Source: Qipengyuania oceanensis (GTDB lineage: Bacteria > Pseudomonadota > Alphaproteobacteria > Sphingomonadales > Sphingomonadaceae). From it: a DNA stretch of 64,000 nt. The position numbers and the translations under genes are program-made. The number at the start of each line of letters is the position of its first letter. Positions within the stretch are counted from its first letter, which is position 1. The stretch is taken from assembly GCF_009827535.1 (NCBI RefSeq), contig NZ_WTYN01000001.1, positions 434,001-498,000 on the forward strand, given 5' to 3'. Shown here one piece after another: positions 1-8,213 of this stretch. The notes below the pieces were generated by a model. That model saw nothing but the letters and a program-made list of their open reading frames with translations. It was not told the DNA's origin and did no database searches.

Positions 1-402
1 AAGCTTGGGATCTTCGGGCTCGCCGAGCTTGATCGACACATTGTCGAGCCTTTCGCGCTCGACGCGCCCGGCAAGACGCCGCAGGGCTTCCGGATCGATG
101 TCTTGCGCCAGGACCCGGCCGCCCTTCCCGACACGTTCCGCCAGGCGGACGGTATAATAGCCGTTGCCTGCACCGATATCGGCGACGGTCATCCCTTCCT
201 CGATTTCGGCGAGATCCATCACGGTCTGCGCCTCGCCCCTGCTGTCGCGGGCATCCTCGGTCGAAAACTGGTTGGAACCCAGATTGGAGACCGGACGGTC
301 GGGCTGCGGGAAGCTGGCTGCCTCTTCAGAGCGCCCCTTGCCTGCCTGCTGGCACCCGGCGAGCAATGCAGCTGTTAACAGGTATGGCCCGAGCGACTTC
401 AT
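1..402 (-). CDS. Lipoprotein-type class I SAM-dependent methyltransferase, C-terminus cut by window edge
   Basis: I translated this directly from the minus strand. The protein starts at the ATG at 402 with a short basic/hydrophobic leader ending in LLAGC, a lipobox, so it is predicted to be a lipoprotein. A low-complexity linker follows, then a Rossmann methyltransferase motif I, VADIGAGNGYYTVRLAE (about residues 70-86), and the acidic motif-II loop VLAQDIDP. The gene runs off the left edge, so about 134 residues are visible. Its ATG shares one base with the prfB stop (TGATG), so it is the second gene of a prfB operon and probably translationally coupled. A methyltransferase with an export signal is odd, because S-adenosylmethionine is a cytoplasmic cofactor. 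The substrate cannot be told from this fragment. Fold confidence is high, function unknown. Confidence 0.8.
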   Translation of the reverse strand, partial: MKSLGPYLLTAALLAGCQQAGKGRSEEAASFPQPDRPVSNLGSNQFSTEDARDSRGEAQTVMDLAEIEEGMTVADIGAGNGYYTVRLAERVGKGGRVLAQDIDPEALRRLAGRVERERLDNVSIKLGEPEDPKL

Positions 403-1529
403 CAGTCGACGTCCTCGATCTCCACCTTCTCCCCGGTCACGCGCTGTGCAAGGGCGGCGGAGATATAGTCGTCGATCGCGCCGTCGAGAACGCTGTCGGG
501 AGAGGAAGAGGTGACGCCGGTCCGCAAGTCCTTGACCATCTGGTAGGGCTGGAGAACGTAGCTGCGGATCTGGTGGCCCCAACCGATGTCGGTCTTCTCG
601 GCATATTCGCCGCTCGCCGCCGCTTCGCGCTCGGCCATCTCGCGTTCGAACAGCCGCGCCTTCAGCATGTTCATCGCGGTGGCGCGGTTCTTGTGCTGGC
701 TGCGATCGTTCTGGCTTGCGACGACGATACCGGTCGGCTGGTGCGTGATCCTGACCGCGGAATCGGTCGTGTTGACGTGCTGACCGCCCGCCCCGCTTGC
801 GCGATAGGTGTCGATCTTGAGGTCGCTCTCGTTGATCTCGATCGCGATGTCGTCATCGATCACGGGATAGACCCAGACCGAGCTGAAGCTCGTATGGCGC
901 CGCGCCGAACTGTCGTAGGGGCTGATCCGGACGAGCCGGTGCACGCCGCTCTCTGTCTTGGCGTAGCCATAGGCGTTTTCGCCCTTGATCAGCAGCGTCG
1001 CCGACTTGATCCCGGCCTGGTCGCCAGACTGGTATTCCACCGTTTCCACCTTGAAACCGCGCCGTTCAGCCCAACGGGCATACATCCGCAGGAGCATCTC
1101 GGCCCAGTCCTGGCTTTCCGTGCCGCCTGCACCGGCGTGGATTTCGATATAGGTGTCATTGCCATCGGCCTCGCCTGAAAGCAGCGCCTGAACCTTGTCC
1201 GCATCCGCTCGGGCGGCGAGCTTTTCCAGACTGGCGAGACCGTCCGCGACGACGTCCTCGTCGCCTTCTGCGTCGCCCATCTCGATGAACTCGATCGCAT
1301 CGGCCATTTCGGAGGAGATGTCGTTGACTGTGTTGACCGCCGTCTCGAGCTGCTTCTGCTCCCTACTGACCGCCTGGGCTTCCTTGGGATTGTCCCACAA
1401 TGTCGGATCCTGGACGCGCGCATTGAGCTCGTCGAGGCGGCGCAGCGCCCGCTCCCAGTCGAGCGATTGGCGGACCAGCGCAAGCGCAGCTTCGATACGG
1501 TCGATATAGGCCTGCCCTTCGGCACGCAT
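402..1529 (-). CDS. prfB: Peptide chain release factor 2
   Basis: RF2 recognises UAA and UGA stop codons and triggers peptide release on the ribosome. The 375-residue protein has the peptidyl-tRNA hydrolysis motif GAGGQHVNTTDSAV and the stop-codon reading region RISPYDSSARRHTSF, where the classic SPF tripeptide is SPY. The N-terminus (coiled-coil domain I, DELNARVQDPTLWDNP) aligns with E. coli RF2. The usual programmed +1 frameshift with an in-frame UGA near codon 26 is absent: the corresponding codons read CTC GAC without interruption, so the autoregulatory frameshift is lost here. The start is the ATG at 1529. The stop overlaps the start of the downstream methyltransferase by one base. Confidence 0.95.
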   Translation of the reverse strand: MRAEGQAYIDRIEAALALVRQSLDWERALRRLDELNARVQDPTLWDNPKEAQAVSREQKQLETAVNTVNDISSEMADAIEFIEMGDAEGDEDVVADGLASLEKLAARADADKVQALLSGEADGNDTYIEIHAGAGGTESQDWAEMLLRMYARWAERRGFKVETVEYQSGDQAGIKSATLLIKGENAYGYAKTESGVHRLVRISPYDSSARRHTSFSSVWVYPVIDDDIAIEINESDLKIDTYRASGAGGQHVNTTDSAVRITHQPTGIVVASQNDRSQHKNRATAMNMLKARLFEREMAEREAAASGEYAEKTDIGWGHQIRSYVLQPYQMVKDLRTGVTSSSPDSVLDGAIDDYISAALAQRVTGEKVEIEDVD

Positions 1530-1624
1530 GTCAGGTCCCCAAGCAATCGGAGGGTAGGAATTGGCGCCCGCTTAGCGGACGCTCCGGAAATGTGAAAGCC
1601 TTGTGGCGATCGTGTAAGCGGCGG

Positions 1625-4138
1625 TTAGTAGATGCCGCCCTGGTCTTCCACGAAATCGGCAGGTTCATCGGCGCGGCCGCTTCTCCGCCCGCTGCGAACC
1701 GGATTGCGCGCGGCCCGGATCAGTTCGAGAATCTCGTCGCGACGCGATGCGATCTCGTCCTGCCGGGTGCTGCGATCGGGCTCGGTATCGGGCTTGAAGG
1801 CTTCCCAAATGACCCCGGCGAGGGGCTCGTCCGTCGGCCAGGCGTCGAATACGCGCTTGCCAGAGCGGCGGTCGATGCGGACCATGCGGATGCCGGGCGG
1901 TGCGACAAAGGGCTCGTCGCTCCATTTCTCGCGCGTTTCCTGCACGAACTGCTTGAAGATCGGCGCGGCGTGCCGCCCGCCCTGGGCATAGCCGCCAAGG
2001 CTGCGAGGCTGGTCGAAACCCATGTAGACGCCCGCCACGATGTCCGGCGATCCGCCGACGAACCAGACATTGGTCGGGCCGTTGGTCGTGCCCGTCTTGC
2101 CGAACAGGGGGAGATCGAGATCGCGAAGGACGGTCGCGGTGCCGCGCTGCACCACGCCTTCGAGCATGTGCACGACCTGGAAAGCAGTGCGCGGGTCGAG
2201 GACCTGCTGGCCGGCCGGTTTGAAGCGCGGCATCGGCTGCCCGTCCCATTGCGCCATGTTGCAGCCGGTGCACTTGCGGTTGTCGGCGCGCCAAACGACC
2301 TTTCCGCGCCGGTCCTGCACGTAATCGATCGTCGTGCCCGCTTGCTGGCGTCCGTGATTAGCGAGCGCCGCGTAGGCGTTGACCATCTTGCGAACCGTCG
2401 TGTCGCCCGCACCGAGCGCGGTGGAGTAATAGGGATCGTAGTCGCCGATGCCGACGCGCTTGAAGGTCTTGACGACGTTGGTCATTCCCGCCTCGTCGGC
2501 GATATGCACCGTCATCAGGTTGCGCGACTGTTCGAGGCCCCAGCGCATCGTGTGCACCCCGCCCCCGCCGCGGTCGAAGTTGCGGAAGCATTTCTCTCCC
2601 AGGGCAGCGCCCTGATAGACGCAGAACGTCTGGTCGGGCACTTCGCTCGCGGGCGTCATCCCGCTGTCGAGGCCGGTCGCGTAGACGAAGGGCTTAATCG
2701 TCGAGCCCGGCTGGCGATCGGCCTGGGTGGCGCGATTGAAATCGCTGAGCCGCGAATCGAACCCGCCCTGCATCGCGACGATGCGCCCCGTCTGGGGCTT
2801 CTCGGCGAGGAATCCGCCCGATACTTCGGGCACGGTGCGCACGCGGTAACCGTTGCCCGAGGGCGAGGCGACGATGACATCGCCCGTCTTGAGAGCGTCG
2901 GGAAGGCCGGTCAGCGGCTTTTCCTCGCCATCGGAAAATCCGATAGTCGCGCTCTGTCCCGTTCGCTGGGTCACGACACCCACGCGCCAGTCCTCGTAAT
3001 TGATCCCGAGGTAGGAGCTGACGAGCTGGCTCTGCCAATTGCCGTCCTCCATCTTCAGGGTGGCAATCGGGCCCGTCCAGCCACGTCCACCATGATAGCG
3101 CAGCAGGCCTGCCCGCAGGGCGTTGCGCGCGGCATCCTGCAACTCCGGATCGAGCGAGGTGCGCACCCACAGTCCGCCGGCATAGACCGAATCCTTGCCG
3201 TCCTCGGCCGTCTCTCCGAAGCGTTCGATCAGCTCGCGGCGCACTTCCTCGAGGAAGTAGCCGGCATCGACCGAGGCATGGGCCGAACGCAAGGCGCCCA
3301 GCCCCAGCGGCCGCGCTTTCGCTTCGGCAGCCTGCGCGTCGGTAATGAAATCGTTCGATGCCATCTGGTCGAGCACGAAGTTGCGGCGCTCGATGGCAAG
3401 CGCTTCGTTCTTCTTGCGGCCATAGCGTTCCGGCGCCTTCGGCAGGATCGCGAGAAAGGCCATTTCGTGCAGCTCGAGGTCGCCGACGTCCTTGTCGAAA
3501 TAGGCGCGCGAGGCGGCCTGCACGCCGAAGCTGCGCCGGCCGAGCGGAATCTCGTTGAGATACAGCGTCAGGATTTCCTGCTTGGACAGGACGCTCTCGA
3601 TCCGGCGGGCGAGCAGCATTTCCTTCAGTTTGCGGGTGACCGAGTATTCGTCGCCGAGCAGCAGGTTCTTGGCGACCTGTTGGGTGATGGTCGAGCCGCC
3701 GACCGCACGCTCGCCCGAGCCGTATTTCGTGGCATAGTCGACGACGGCGCCCAGCGTGCCGGTGATATCGACGCCGCCGTGGCTGAAGAAGGTCTTGTCC
3801 TCTGCCGCCAGATAAGCCTCGATCAGCTGCGAGGGGAAATCCTGGTACTGCAACTGGACGCGCCGTTCGCGCGCGTAGGAATGGACGATCTCGCCGTCGA
3901 TCCCGCGCACCATCGTCGGCAGCGGCGTCTCGTAATCCAGTAGCCGGTCGGCGTCGGGCAGATTGCTCGCGAGCACGGTCCAGCCGATGATGACGATGGC
4001 CGCGCCGAGGCCGAATAGAACGGCGAAGACCTTGAACAGGCGGCTTTCCCGCCAGCGCGCAAGAAACCATTGCCACAGAATGGCGGGGTCGCGACGCAGG
4101 CGATAGCGGAGGTATTCGAGATCGGCGAGTTCGGTCAT
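1625..4138 (-). CDS. mrcA: Penicillin-binding protein 1A, bifunctional glycosyltransferase/transpeptidase
   Basis: This is a class A PBP that polymerises and crosslinks peptidoglycan in the periplasm, anchored in the inner membrane. The 837-residue protein has a short cytoplasmic tail, a transmembrane segment near residues 35-58, and a GT51 domain with EDKTFFSHGG (catalytic Glu near 113) and GGSTITQQVAKN. An OB-like insert follows (about 370-450). The transpeptidase domain carries the serine motif GSTIKPF near residue 478, SRN further on and KTGTTN near 680. The length is normal for MrcA of this group. The amidase gene lies 27 bases upstream on the same strand, so a two-gene cell-wall unit is likely. 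Confidence 0.95.
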   Translation of the reverse strand: MTELADLEYLRYRLRRDPAILWQWFLARWRESRLFKVFAVLFGLGAAIVIIGWTVLASNLPDADRLLDYETPLPTMVRGIDGEIVHSYARERRVQLQYQDFPSQLIEAYLAAEDKTFFSHGGVDITGTLGAVVDYATKYGSGERAVGGSTITQQVAKNLLLGDEYSVTRKLKEMLLARRIESVLSKQEILTLYLNEIPLGRRSFGVQAASRAYFDKDVGDLELHEMAFLAILPKAPERYGRKKNEALAIERRNFVLDQMASNDFITDAQAAEAKARPLGLGALRSAHASVDAGYFLEEVRRELIERFGETAEDGKDSVYAGGLWVRTSLDPELQDAARNALRAGLLRYHGGRGWTGPIATLKMEDGNWQSQLVSSYLGINYEDWRVGVVTQRTGQSATIGFSDGEEKPLTGLPDALKTGDVIVASPSGNGYRVRTVPEVSGGFLAEKPQTGRIVAMQGGFDSRLSDFNRATQADRQPGSTIKPFVYATGLDSGMTPASEVPDQTFCVYQGAALGEKCFRNFDRGGGGVHTMRWGLEQSRNLMTVHIADEAGMTNVVKTFKRVGIGDYDPYYSTALGAGDTTVRKMVNAYAALANHGRQQAGTTIDYVQDRRGKVVWRADNRKCTGCNMAQWDGQPMPRFKPAGQQVLDPRTAFQVVHMLEGVVQRGTATVLRDLDLPLFGKTGTTNGPTNVWFVGGSPDIVAGVYMGFDQPRSLGGYAQGGRHAAPIFKQFVQETREKWSDEPFVAPPGIRMVRIDRRSGKRVFDAWPTDEPLAGVIWEAFKPDTEPDRSTRQDEIASRRDEILELIRAARNPVRSGRRSGRADEPADFVEDQGGIY

Positions 4139-4165
4139 CGTGGGCGGTGCCCTAGCATGCGTGGC

Positions 4166-5062
4166 TCATCTATCGCCAGCCACATTGCTGGAAAGTTTAC
4201 GCGAAAAATGCGTCCTGATAGCCGAGGCCATTGCTTGCGCAAATCGCTCCTGTCCTTCGCGCGAAGCGAGGCGCTGCGCATCGCGCGCGTTGGTGACGAA
4301 ACCCGATTCGAACAGGACCGAGGGGATGTCGGGGGCACGCAGCACGATCAGCGAGGCAGATCGCTGCACCTGCGGGTGGAACTCGATCTGTCCGCGGCCC
4401 GAACGCTCGATCAGCTGCGCGAACGCGACCGATTCCTCCTGCGTGCGGCGGCGCGACAGGTCGACGAGGATGTCGTTTACCGCCGCGCTGCGACCGCCAA
4501 GGTCCACACCGTTGACGGCACCGGACGCGTTCTCGCGCGCCGCGAAGCGCGCCGCAGCCGCGCTCGATGCCGAACTCGACAGCGTGTAGATGCTTGCCCC
4601 CGAGACGTCGCTCTGCTCGCCGGCGGAATCGGCATGGATCGAGATGTAGAGGTCGGCCGACAGCTCGCGCGCGATCTGCGGACGGCGCTCGAGCGGCACG
4701 AAGCTGTCGTCGTCGCGGATCATCGCCACCCGTACATCGCCCGCCTCGAGCAACCGCTGACGCAAGGCATTGGCAAGGCCGAGGACCAGGTCCTTCTCGA
4801 GATAGCCATCCCCGGTCGCCCCGTAATCGAAACCGCCATGCCCCGGATCGAGCACGACCAGCGGATAGGCATCGCCGGCAGGGCCGGAAACGCGCGGAAG
4901 TTCTGCCGGCGCCTTCGCCTCCTCGATCGCGAACCGCAGGACATAGTCGCGTCCAAAGATGGGAACGGTGATCCGCGTTCCGGTCACCACGAGGCCCAGC
5001 AGCGCTGCCGCAATCAGGGCGATGACGAGGCCGAGCTGGATGCGCAGTTTCATTGCCCGCAT
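4166..5062 (-). CDS. N-acetylmuramoyl-L-alanine amidase (Amidase_3)
   Basis: This zinc amidase cleaves the bond between MurNAc and the stem peptide, usually for daughter-cell separation. The 298-residue protein begins with an N-terminal hydrophobic segment (about residues 8-28) that acts as signal or anchor. The Amidase_3 domain starts at VVLDPGHGGFDYGA (zinc His), followed by EKDLVL (zinc Glu), SIHADS (zinc His) and VLFESGFVTN (catalytic Glu). There is no AMIN domain, so it is a short AmiC-like form. ATGs at 5062 and 5053 are both possible; neither has a strong Shine-Dalgarno, and I took the first. It is divergent from rne and upstream of mrcA. Confidence 0.9.
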   Translation of the reverse strand: MRAMKLRIQLGLVIALIAAALLGLVVTGTRITVPIFGRDYVLRFAIEEAKAPAELPRVSGPAGDAYPLVVLDPGHGGFDYGATGDGYLEKDLVLGLANALRQRLLEAGDVRVAMIRDDDSFVPLERRPQIARELSADLYISIHADSAGEQSDVSGASIYTLSSSASSAAAARFAARENASGAVNGVDLGGRSAAVNDILVDLSRRRTQEESVAFAQLIERSGRGQIEFHPQVQRSASLIVLRAPDIPSVLFESGFVTNARDAQRLASREGQERFAQAMASAIRTHFSRKLSSNVAGDR

Positions 5063-5447
5063 GGGTTAGAAGGATGCGTTGCATTTGTGCAATATGGTTG
5101 CTCATCAAAACCGGGGGTGCTAGCGCTCCGCCCATCGATGGCACACCGTCGATACCCCGCGCCGGGCACCCTCGCCCGGACCTTACGACAGGTTGACGCA
5201 CCGATGAGAAGCCTCCTCCCGCAACCGCAGGCGCCGCATTCCGGCGAACTCCTGCGCGTCGCCGGCAGGGCAGCGTGGATATCCCGCATTCTCTGCGATG
5301 CAGACACATCATTCCGGCCAGTCGCGGCAGAGCGCGCATGCCGGTCCGTTCAAGCCGCACCAGCCATCCGGCCGGTCGGCCCTTCATACAATTCGCGTCG
5401 AGAGCAGGCCGTGGTTCCACGGCCGCCAGGCGCATGGAGAATATTTA
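5063..5447 (+). promoter_or_regulatory. Structured 5' leader and promoter region of rne (divergent from the amidase)
   Basis: This is the only gene-free stretch over 300 bases. I see an inverted repeat TTGCATTTGTGCAA (5079-5092) close to the amidase start, and a candidate promoter TTGCTCA (5098-5104) with GCTAGCGC (5119-5126) 14 bases later. The leader would then be over 300 bases. It can form several hairpins: CCGGGC/GCCCGG (5162-5167 with 5174-5179), GGCCG/CGGCC (5370-5374 with 5377-5381), and the strong one at 5407-5424. In E. coli the long rne leader mediates autoregulation by RNase E. The same role here is inference. Confidence 0.5.
5407..5424 (+). other. Strong hairpin just upstream of the rne ribosome binding site
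   Basis: GGCCGTGG and CCACGGCC are exact reverse complements separated by two bases, giving a 7-8 bp GC-rich stem with a tiny loop. It ends 23 bases before the rne ATG. The ribosome binding site GGAGA lies just after it. Position and stability suggest a control element for rne translation or decay, but this is inferred. Confidence 0.55.
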
Positions 5448-8213
5448 ATGGCAACGCGTATGCTGATCGATGCGCGCCACCCGGAAGAAACGCGGGTGGC
5501 AGTGCTCAAGGGCAACCGGATTGAAGAATTCGATTTCGAATCTGCTGATCACAAGCAGATCAAGGGTAACATCTATCTAGCCAAGGTCACGAGGGTCGAG
5601 CCCTCGTTGCAGGCCGCATTCGTCGATTTCGGCGGCAACCGGCACGGTTTCCTCGCCTTCAACGAAATCCACCCCGACTATTACCAGATCCCCCAGTCGG
5701 ATCGTGAGGCGCTGCTCGCCGAAGAAGCGGCGCACGCCGAAGAAGAAGCGATGCTTCGAGCCGAGGACGACGAGGAGAACGACGGCGAGGACGCCGGTGA
5801 CGATCTCGACGACAACGGCGACGAAGACGAGGACGACGAGGAAAGCTCGGACGCCCTGGTCGACGATCTCGCCGGTGACGACGAAGGTGTCGAGGAAATC
5901 GACACTTCCGAGAAGGACGACGTCTCTACTATCGAGGAAGGCCAGGTCGACGGCAGCGAAGACGACGCGTCAGACGAAGACGAGGACGAAGATCGCAAGT
6001 CCGACCAGCGGCGCGGTCGCGGCCGGCGCAAGGGCCGTCGCCAGGGCGGCGGTCGCGGCAAGGCCAAGCAGGCCGACGAATTGCGCGCCAAGCGCCTTGA
6101 GCTTCGTCGCCGCTACAAGATCCAGGACGTCATCCAGCGCCGCCAGGTGCTGCTGGTCCAGGTCGTAAAGGAAGAGCGCGGCAACAAGGGGGCGGCGCTG
6201 ACCACATATCTCAGCCTTGCCGGCCGCTATTGCGTGCTCATGCCCAATTCGAGCCATGGCGGCGGCATCAGCCGCAAGATCTCGAATGTCGGCGACCGCA
6301 AGCGGCTGAAGAGCATCGTGTCCGATCTCAGCCTGCCCAAGTCGATGGGGCTGATCGTCCGCACCGCCGGCCTCAGCCGCACGAAGCCGGAGATCAAGCG
6401 CGACTTCGATTATCTAGCACGGCTGTGGGACGAGATCCGCGAGCGGACGCTCGCCTCGACCGCGCCGACGCTGATCCACTCGGACTCGGATCTCATCAAG
6501 CGCGCCATCCGCGACATCTACAATCGCGAGATCGAGGAAGTCGTCGTCGAGGGCGAGGAAGGCTACAAGTCGGCCAAGCAGTTCATGAAGCTGCTGATGC
6601 CGAGCCACGCCCGGCGGGTGAAGGCCTATTCCGATCCGGTCCCGCTGTTCCAGCGCTATGGCGCCGAGGACCAGCTGCGCGCGATGTACGACCCGGTGGT
6701 CCAGCTCAAGTCTGGCGGCTACCTCGTCATCAACCCGACCGAGGCGCTGGTCTCGATCGACATCAACTCGGGCCGCTCGACCAAGGAACACGGGATCGAG
6801 CAGACCGCGCTCGCGACCAATCTGGAAGCGGCGAAGGAAATCGCCCGTCAGTTGCGGCTGCGAGACATGGCCGGCCTCGTCGTGATCGACTTCATCGACA
6901 TGGAGTACAACTCCTCCAATCGTAAGGTCGAAAAGTGCATGAAGGATGCGCTCAGGAACGACCGTGCACGCATCCAGATCGGCAGGATCTCCAGTTTCGG
7001 CCTGATGGAAATGAGCCGCCAGCGTCTGCGCACCGGCGTGCTCGAGGCGACAACCCGCGAATGTCCGCATTGCGACGGCACCGGCCTTGTCCGGACCGCA
7101 TCGTCGGCCGGCCTGTCGGCGCTGCGCCTGATCGAGGACGAGGCAGCCAAGGGCAAGGGATCGCTCATCACGCTGTCCGCCAGCACCGAGGCCGCCATCT
7201 ACCTGCTCAACTCGAAGCGCGCCGACCTGCGCGAAATCGAGGATCGCTACAATGTCTCGGTCGAAGTCCTTCCCGAAGGCGAGGACGAAGGCGCGAAGAT
7301 GGGTGTGCGCAGCAGCGGACCCCGCCCGACCGCAGCTCCCAAGTTCGATCCGATCGTCGATGAGGAAGACGACGAGCCCGAGGTCGATGAGCCCGAAGAT
7401 CTGGCCGACGACGAGGACGAGGACGACCGGCCGAAGAAGAAGCGCCGGCGGCGTCGTGGCGGTCGCAACCGCAACCGCAGCCGCGACGAACGCGACGGCG
7501 ACGACAATGGTTCGGACGATGGCGACGACAGCGACGACGGCGAGGGAAGCGATAGCTCCGACAGCGCTTCCGACGATTCATCGGACAGCGACGACAAGCC
7601 CCGCAAGCGGCGTCGCCGTGGCGGCCGTGGACGTCGCGGACGAGGTCGGGATATGGCCGATGGCGACGGAGACGGCAACGAGACCGTGACCGCGGAAGAC
7701 GCTGCGAACCTGGAGCAGGTGTCGGAACAGATCGTCGAGGACATGGCGGTCGTCGCCGGTCCTGAAGACGCTCCCGAGACCGCGGAAGTTGCGGCCGAGG
7801 AAGACGCTAAGCCGAAGAAGAAGCGCGCTCCGCGCAAGAAAAAGGCCGACGCCGAAGCGGCTGCAGAGCCGGTTGCAGGGGAAGATGCCGCGCCCGAGGC
7901 AAAGCCGAAGGCAAAGCGCGCCCCTCGCAAGAAGAAGGCTGAAGCCGAGGCGGAGGCCATTGCTGACGCTAGCGACGAGGAAAAGCCGGTGGCCAAGCCG
8001 CGCAAGCCTCGCGCTAAGAAAGCCGACAAGACTGACAAGGCGGAAGAGCCCGAAACGGTTGCCAAGTCCGCCGATGCCGCAGCGCCGGCGGTGGCTGAAG
8101 TCGGAGCAGATCAAACTGATGAATCTGCGGCACCGGTGTCCCAGGACAGCGGCTCCGACGATCAGGACGACAAGCCGCGCCGCGGTTGGTGGCAACGCAC
8201 CTTCGGCGAATGA
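5448..8213 (+). CDS. rne: Ribonuclease E
   Basis: This endoribonuclease drives mRNA decay and rRNA/tRNA processing at the membrane-associated degradosome. The start is the ATG at 5448 (MATRMLIDA, conserved in the family), preceded by GGAGA. The 921-residue protein has an S1 domain interrupted by a very long insert: residues about 92-183 are almost all Asp/Glu and about 184-223 are Arg/Lys/Gln-rich. The S1 fold then resumes (VLLVQVVKEERGNKG). Catalytic metal residues are in VSIDINSGRST (about 435) and LVVIDFIDM (about 481), and the zinc link is CPHC (about 539). The C-terminal half is charged, with alternating acidic blocks and KKKR/RRGGR blocks, and ends in RGWWQRTFGE. The stop overlaps the next gene (ATGA). 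Confidence 0.97.
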   Translation: MATRMLIDARHPEETRVAVLKGNRIEEFDFESADHKQIKGNIYLAKVTRVEPSLQAAFVDFGGNRHGFLAFNEIHPDYYQIPQSDREALLAEEAAHAEEEAMLRAEDDEENDGEDAGDDLDDNGDEDEDDEESSDALVDDLAGDDEGVEEIDTSEKDDVSTIEEGQVDGSEDDASDEDEDEDRKSDQRRGRGRRKGRRQGGGRGKAKQADELRAKRLELRRRYKIQDVIQRRQVLLVQVVKEERGNKGAALTTYLSLAGRYCVLMPNSSHGGGISRKISNVGDRKRLKSIVSDLSLPKSMGLIVRTAGLSRTKPEIKRDFDYLARLWDEIRERTLASTAPTLIHSDSDLIKRAIRDIYNREIEEVVVEGEEGYKSAKQFMKLLMPSHARRVKAYSDPVPLFQRYGAEDQLRAMYDPVVQLKSGGYLVINPTEALVSIDINSGRSTKEHGIEQTALATNLEAAKEIARQLRLRDMAGLVVIDFIDMEYNSSNRKVEKCMKDALRNDRARIQIGRISSFGLMEMSRQRLRTGVLEATTRECPHCDGTGLVRTASSAGLSALRLIEDEAAKGKGSLITLSASTEAAIYLLNSKRADLREIEDRYNVSVEVLPEGEDEGAKMGVRSSGPRPTAAPKFDPIVDEEDDEPEVDEPEDLADDEDEDDRPKKKRRRRRGGRNRNRSRDERDGDDNGSDDGDDSDDGEGSDSSDSASDDSSDSDDKPRKRRRRGGRGRRGRGRDMADGDGDGNETVTAEDAANLEQVSEQIVEDMAVVAGPEDAPETAEVAAEEDAKPKKKRAPRKKKADAEAAAEPVAGEDAAPEAKPKAKRAPRKKKAEAEAEAIADASDEEKPVAKPRKPRAKKADKTDKAEEPETVAKSADAAAPAVAEVGADQTDESAAPVSQDSGSDDQDDKPRRGWWQRTFGE

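Noticed and set aside
1440-1529. Programmed frameshift in prfB
   Set aside because: The frame is open from the ATG with CTC GAC at the site; no in-frame TGA is present.
5050-5307. An 85-codon minus-strand open frame upstream of the amidase
   Set aside because: Cys/Arg-rich, no ribosome site, no family; it lies across the predicted rne promoter and leader.
5298-5447. An earlier in-frame ATG for rne at 5298
   Set aside because: The conserved N-terminus MATRMLIDA begins at 5448 with its own ribosome site; the 50 extra codons lie in the structured leader and have no family match.
5710-6120. Frameshift or assembly error in rne because of the low-complexity acidic run
   Set aside because: The frame stays open and S1 residues resume correctly after it; acidic inserts are known in this clade.
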